DNA of 64,000 nucleotides from Paenibacillus tepidiphilus (GTDB taxonomy: Bacteria > Bacillota > Bacilli > Paenibacillales > Paenibacillaceae), in NCBI RefSeq assembly GCF_008635795.1, contig NZ_VWRQ01000003.1:310001-374000 (forward strand), read 5' to 3'. Of the stretch, positions 60,480 through 64,000 are shown piece after piece (the first letter of the stretch is position 1; the number at the start of each line of letters is the position of its first letter). The translations under genes and the position numbers were made by a program. The notes under the pieces were generated by a model. It was not told the origin of the DNA and searched no databases. It saw only the letters and a list, made by a program, of their open reading frames with translations.

Positions 60480-61118
60480 GTGATATCTATCAACGCTTTT
60501 ATCGGATACATATTGCTGGGGCTGTCCTTATCCGCACCGATTGGCCCCATTAACGCCTCGCAGCTCGATAAAGGGATACGCGGCGGCTTTCTGCATGCCT
60601 GGCTGGTCGGGCTCGGGGCCATCTGCGCAGATGTCATTTACATGCTGCTGGTTTATTTCGGTGTGGTCCACGTACTGGATGCTCCGTTCATCAAGGCATT
60701 CCTGTGGCTGTTCGGGTTCTTTGTGCTGATCTACACAGGTTACGAGAGCATCAGGGATGCAGGCAGCATCTCGGCGGCTGACAGCCGGGGACAGGAGGAG
60801 TCCTATGCCAAGTCGTTTGTGTCCGGCTTTCTGATGTCGCTGTTCAACCCGCTGTCTATCCTGTTCTGGCTCGGTATTTATGGCTCGGTATTGGCCAAAG
60901 CCTCCTCGGAATATCCGCTGCAGCAGCTGCTGATCTATAGCGGAGGTATTGTACTGGGTATTCTGCTCTGGGATGTGACGATGGCCACCGCCTCCAGCAT
61001 GTTCCGCCGCTTCCTCACGCTTCGGGTGCTGCGGTCGATATCGGTGATCTCCGGCTTGTCGCTGATCGGATTTGGCTTGTATTTTGGTGTACAGGCCTAC
61101 CAGCTGTTATTCCCTTAG
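60480..61118 (+). CDS. LysE family exporter
   Basis: 212 residues from GTG 60480, or 209 from ATC 60489. Six helices with LGLSLSAPIGPINASQL near the N-terminus, SGFLMSLFNPLSILFWLG in the middle and VLGILLWDVTMA, the pattern of LysE/RhtB amino-acid exporters. The only standard start at this end (GTG 60480) overlaps the Shine-Dalgarno GGAGGTGAT; the ATC at 60489 lies at the usual distance. The stop overlaps the convergent APC permease gene by four bases. Confidence 0.88.
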   Translation: MISINAFIGYILLGLSLSAPIGPINASQLDKGIRGGFLHAWLVGLGAICADVIYMLLVYFGVVHVLDAPFIKAFLWLFGFFVLIYTGYESIRDAGSISAADSRGQEESYAKSFVSGFLMSLFNPLSILFWLGIYGSVLAKASSEYPLQQLLIYSGGIVLGILLWDVTMATASSMFRRFLTLRVLRSISVISGLSLIGFGLYFGVQAYQLLFP

Positions 61119-62557
61119 GTTTTGCTCTTGCGCAGGCGAATCCCCTTTATGCGAAACGTCAGGCCACCGGGCAGCGCCTGCAGCTCCAAGGAGTCCTGCT
61201 GTTCCTGTGCTTCGGCAGCATCCGGATTCTGCCGCTTCTTGCGGACTCGCTGCACAATGAAATCACATACGGCAATAAGGGCAACAAGGCCGAGACTGAT
61301 GAAGAAGCCCGGACGGCTCAGCTTGTGGAACAGCGTTCCCGTTACCGCCGCAGTGATCAGCACAAGGCCGCTCCAGCGCTTGAAGCTGCTCCATCCGGAG
61401 GACTCCAGGAGCCTGCCCGACGACAGCAGAATAAAGGCCCAGTTATACAGCAGCATAATCCCCGCAGCCGTAGTGATATACTCGTACACCTTTCCGGGCA
61501 GAAGCAGGGCCAGCACAACCGTAGCGATCAGACCGCACAGAATCAGGCTCAAGGCCAGCAGCGGATACTTGTCCTTCCACTTCCGGGAGAACAGCCGCGG
61601 CGCGTCCCCTTCCTGGGCCAGTGTAATCATCATGGAGGTCACGGCATACAGGGAAGCGGTCATCGTCGAGAAGCCGGCAATAATCAGCACTCCGTTGAAC
61701 AGATGCGGTATAAAGGCCAGGCGGTCGCTGCTCAGCGCCAGCACAAAGGGGCTTTTCTCCGGGTTAAAGGCCTTGAGCGGCACCATCGTTACCGCCAGCC
61801 CAATCGAGACCACATACAGCGACGCAAGAGTCACCAGCATGACTTTCCCGGCCTTCGGAGCTTCCTCCGGCTTCTTCAGCCGGTACGACATAATGCCGAG
61901 CACTTCAATTCCCCCGTAGGCGTAGAAGGCAAACAAAAAAGCCGACCACAAGCCCACCCCACCCGCAGGGAAAATCGCTGCTCCGCTGAGCGGAACCTTG
62001 GGGGTATATTTATTTCCCCCGATCCAGCCGGCAAGCAGGGCGACCGCAAGCACCAGGAACATCACCATTGCCGCCAGCTTGATTACGGCCAGTACATTCT
62101 CCACCCGGTCAAAGCCTTTGTTGCCAAAAAAAACGATGGCCATGCCGGCAAGTCCGAACCCGGCGGCGAATATCCACATCGGGACTGCCGGGAACCAGAA
62201 CCGTGCAAAGATCGCCAGCGCCGACAACTGGCTCCCCATTATCAGCAGCTCCGAGAACCAGTATACCCAGCCGCTGCCGAAGCCTGCCCAATTACCGAAG
62301 GCTTGCTTCGCGTAGGAGCGGAAGGAGCCCTGCTCCGGCTGCTTGGCCGTCATACGTGCAAGAGCGTCAAATACAATATAAGTGCCGGCAGCGGCCAGCA
62401 GATAGGCGATCAGAACCGCCGGACCGCCGATGGAGATGGCCAGGCTGGAGCCCAGGAAGTAGCCCGTTCCAATCGTACCTGCAACGCCCAGCAGGGTAAG
62501 CTGCCACCATTTCAGTTGTTGCTGCTTCGCTTGTGCATTCCCGGATGCCTTGCCCAT
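61115..62557 (-). CDS. APC superfamily amino-acid permease
   Basis: 480 residues, twelve helices. The first helix has LTLLGVAGTIGTGYFLGSSLAI, the glycine-rich substrate loop of APC transporters; helix 6 has FAFYAYGGIEVLGIMSYRLKKPEEAPKAG. The C-terminal 60 residues are a charged cytoplasmic tail. It imports an amino acid with H+ or Na+. ATG after CGAGGA. It faces a LysE exporter, so import and export genes lie tail to tail. Confidence 0.92.
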   Translation of the reverse strand: MGKASGNAQAKQQQLKWWQLTLLGVAGTIGTGYFLGSSLAISIGGPAVLIAYLLAAAGTYIVFDALARMTAKQPEQGSFRSYAKQAFGNWAGFGSGWVYWFSELLIMGSQLSALAIFARFWFPAVPMWIFAAGFGLAGMAIVFFGNKGFDRVENVLAVIKLAAMVMFLVLAVALLAGWIGGNKYTPKVPLSGAAIFPAGGVGLWSAFLFAFYAYGGIEVLGIMSYRLKKPEEAPKAGKVMLVTLASLYVVSIGLAVTMVPLKAFNPEKSPFVLALSSDRLAFIPHLFNGVLIIAGFSTMTASLYAVTSMMITLAQEGDAPRLFSRKWKDKYPLLALSLILCGLIATVVLALLLPGKVYEYITTAAGIMLLYNWAFILLSSGRLLESSGWSSFKRWSGLVLITAAVTGTLFHKLSRPGFFISLGLVALIAVCDFIVQRVRKKRQNPDAAEAQEQQDSLELQALPGGLTFRIKGIRLRKSKT

Positions 62558-62733
62558 GAGCTCATTCCTCGCTTGTTTATATTTTGATCCGCTTCCCTAG
62601 ACTTCCCGGCTGGCCTGATTTCAATTTGGCAAATTCGCTCATAATCAAGCAATGTTTGCCGAGGGGCATAGATCGCCGGTCAGACGCAATACTAAGCCGG
62701 TACCTTATCCCATCCACAAAGGAGCAATCAATA

Positions 62734-63255
62734 ATGACAGGGATACTTGGAGGTAACCCGAAGGAAGAACCGCTGCACTACGGGGAGATCTATAGCATCT
62801 GGCAGACCTCCATGCTGGCCAAAGGCGCGATCTCCGGTTACCGGGCATATCAGTTTCATGCGGGCGATCATGATCTGAAGAAGCTGCTCGGTGAGCTCAT
62901 TAATCAAGCCGAACTGGAAGTCAGCGAATGCGATGCACTGCTGGCCGACAACGGGCTCGCAGCTGCGCCGGCAATGCCGAACCGGCCGGAAGCCCGGCTG
63001 GAGGACATTCCGGTCGGCGCCCGCTTCACTGACCCGGAAATCGCCGCCATGGTGGCCGCAGGAAACGGTGCCGGAATGGTGGCCTGCAGCCAGGTGATGG
63101 CCCAATGCATCCGCGAGGATATCGGGACGCTATTTGGCAAGTACCATGCAACAAAGGCTGCGCTGGGCCTGAAAATTCTGCATATGAACAAGAAGAAGGG
63201 CTGGCTTATCCCTCCGCCGCTGCTGGCGAAGAAGCCGGAGCCGGTACACGCCTAG
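62734..63255 (+). CDS. DUF3231 family protein
   Basis: 173 residues, mostly helical, with the pattern EPLHYGEIYSIWQTSMLAKG, FHAGDHDLKKLLGELINQAE and a later HATKAALGLKILHMNKKKGWLIPPPL. DUF3231 members in spore-formers often occur as one or two copies of this four-helix, ferritin-like unit; this is a single copy. ATG after AAAGGAG. Spore coat association is suspected for some members (B. subtilis YhcN/CotF-like helix bundles), but the role is unproved. Confidence 0.8.
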   Translation: MTGILGGNPKEEPLHYGEIYSIWQTSMLAKGAISGYRAYQFHAGDHDLKKLLGELINQAELEVSECDALLADNGLAAAPAMPNRPEARLEDIPVGARFTDPEIAAMVAAGNGAGMVACSQVMAQCIREDIGTLFGKYHATKAALGLKILHMNKKKGWLIPPPLLAKKPEPVHA

Positions 63256-63260
63256 ACAAC

Positions 63261-63304
63261 AAAGAGGATGCCGCCAGCCGGAAGGCTGGATTGGCATCCT
63301 CTTT
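63261..63304. terminator. terminator between DUF3231 and lipoprotein genes
   Basis: Stem AAAGAGGATGCC/GGCATCCTCTTT with inner AGCC/GGCT. It serves the DUF3231 gene and overlaps the stop codon of the convergent lipoprotein gene. Confidence 0.9.
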
Positions 63305-63656
63305 AGTTGTGCCCGTCTATCCACGGGTCGATGTCAGAATAGCGGATATCAATATTGCTCTCATCCTCCGGATTGACCAGACAAATGCAGAAGGGAGCCT
63401 CCTTGGTGCTTGGGCCGTTAATCAGCAGCCGGTAACCGCCCTCCACCTGATACTGGCGCACGTACAGGCCTGAACCGACATCTTCATACGGATAGTCAGT
63501 GAAATCCTCCCAGGTCAGCGCTTCGCCTTTCCCGGCCAGATCTCGGAGTCTGTCAAGGGACAGCCCGGTCTCATCCCCGCCTTCGGCCTGGCCGGCACAA
63601 GCCGAACAGATGCAGATTAATACAATCGTCATTACAAGCTTCCGAATGGTCTTCAT
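63303..63656 (-). CDS. small secreted lipoprotein
   Basis: 117 residues. Signal MKTIRKLVMTIVLICICSAC with a lipobox-like CSAC; the mature part starts AGQAEGGDETGLSLDRL and contains LTWEDFTDYPYEDVGSGLYV and YRLLINGPSTKEAPFCICLV. No domain recognised; homologues are annotated as hypothetical in my memory. ATG 63656 after GGGAGG. It probably sits on the outer face of the membrane. Confidence 0.75.
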   Translation of the reverse strand: MKTIRKLVMTIVLICICSACAGQAEGGDETGLSLDRLRDLAGKGEALTWEDFTDYPYEDVGSGLYVRQYQVEGGYRLLINGPSTKEAPFCICLVNPEDESNIDIRYSDIDPWIDGHN

Positions 63657-63738
63657 CAAGCAAGCCTCCCGCCGGATGATTGTCACATGCATGTTCCAAT
63701 CATAACCAATCATCCGGCTTTTGGAAATATTAAAGCCG

Positions 63739-63813
63739 CTAATTACATTGTTCTGTCAGTTCCCACGAGATCCACGTAGGATATTCAAATAATTCTGCTA
63801 AATTGTAGTCCAA
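63739..63813 (-). pseudogene. remnant of the 5' end of a radical-SAM gene
   Basis: A 24-codon frame from TTG 63813, nine bases after GGAGG, reads DYNLAELFEYPTWISWELTEQCN and then stops. The last eleven residues match the start of radical-SAM/SPASM enzymes, where WEITxxCN is followed by LxCxHCY; here the rest of the CX3CX2C iron-sulfur motif is lost immediately after the first Cys-Asn. The gene was probably cut off by a deletion. Confidence 0.5.
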
Positions 63814-63829
63814 AGCATGTCACCTCCAG

Positions 63830-64000
63830 CTATTTGTACATAAATTGTTTAATTTGTCTTTCTGAAAAATTACCTTTTAACTTTTCATATATAAAACGAG
63901 TACTCTCTTCTATTGAATAATCTTTGTTTTCTTCTGTAAGATTTTCCTCCCATCGGTCACTCGTTCCCCAGATTAATGTGCTCCAATGCTGATTAATAGT
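63830..64000 (-). CDS. C-terminal end of an unknown gene (runs off the window)
   Basis: An open frame enters from the right edge and gives 56 residues, with LIWGTSDRWEENLTEENKDY and IEESTRFIYEKLKGNF and the ending SERQIKQFMYK, then TAG. It is AT-rich and acidic, with codon use unlike most of the window. The stop lies three bases before the ribosome site of the radical-SAM remnant, so the two were once one operon. Family not recognised. Confidence 0.5.
   Translation of the reverse strand, partial: TINQHWSTLIWGTSDRWEENLTEENKDYSIEESTRFIYEKLKGNFSERQIKQFMYK

Noticed and set aside
61325..62587. 420-residue plus-strand frame over the APC permease
   Set aside because: Polar, low-complexity antisense shadow of a membrane protein.

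Overview
The window looks like a chromosomal segment of a Paenibacillus-type, spore-forming Firmicute. The reasons are the spore genes (YtrH, YtrI, YtvI, five YheC/YheD-type proteins, an AbrB-type regulator), strong AGGAGG ribosome sites, several TTG and GTG starts, and a gene order that partly matches the Bacillus subtilis block ytoI-ytrH-ytrI-dnaE-accD-accA-pfkA-pyk-ytzA-ytvI. The assignment rests on recalled family features; no database search was run.

Layout. 0-5.3 kb: end of ytvI, an acyltransferase-3 protein, a MurA with Asp in place of the catalytic Cys, an FHA-winged-helix regulator, and an fxsA/thioesterase pair. 5.3-9 kb: an MFS carrier, a glutamic (G1) peptidase and pyruvate kinase. 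9-18.4 kb: the housekeeping block accA, accD, a small protein, pgpA-like yutG, dnaE, then ytrHI and ytoI; pfkA is missing between accA and pyk. 18.4-21.2 kb: repeat-rich DNA with a complete IS4-type element. 21.2-29.9 kb: a LURP-one/tubby-like protein, yheA, a highly structured intergenic segment, and an operon of five tandem ATP-grasp (YheC/YheD) proteins with an embedded GNAT acetyltransferase. 29.9-31.2 kb: small AT-richer membrane-protein genes, one broken by a stop codon. 31.4-34.8 kb: a response regulator/ABC exporter/histidine kinase module resembling peptide-antibiotic resistance systems. 35-39 kb: a SunI-like small protein, an LTA synthase-type enzyme, a HAD phosphatase and abrB. 39.4-48.5 kb: an alpha-galactoside or related sugar locus (GH36 enzyme, binding protein, YesN/YesM two-component pair, two permeases, no ATPase). 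48.5-54.5 kb: assorted enzymes (GNAT, CapA-like, methyltransferase, SDR, aldo/keto reductase, FMN reductase). 54.6-58.9 kb: ROK regulator, MFS carrier and GH13 neopullulanase-like enzyme. 59-63.7 kb: an MFS drug-type carrier, LysE exporter, APC amino-acid permease, DUF3231 protein and a lipoprotein. The right edge holds the end of an unknown gene and what looks like the first 24 codons of a lost radical-SAM gene.

The most interesting regions are the expanded YheC/YheD ATP-grasp operon with its hairpin-rich leader, the FHA regulator paired with a Cys-to-Asp MurA, and the radical-SAM remnant. Several gene starts also appear to use non-standard codons (ATC or CTG).
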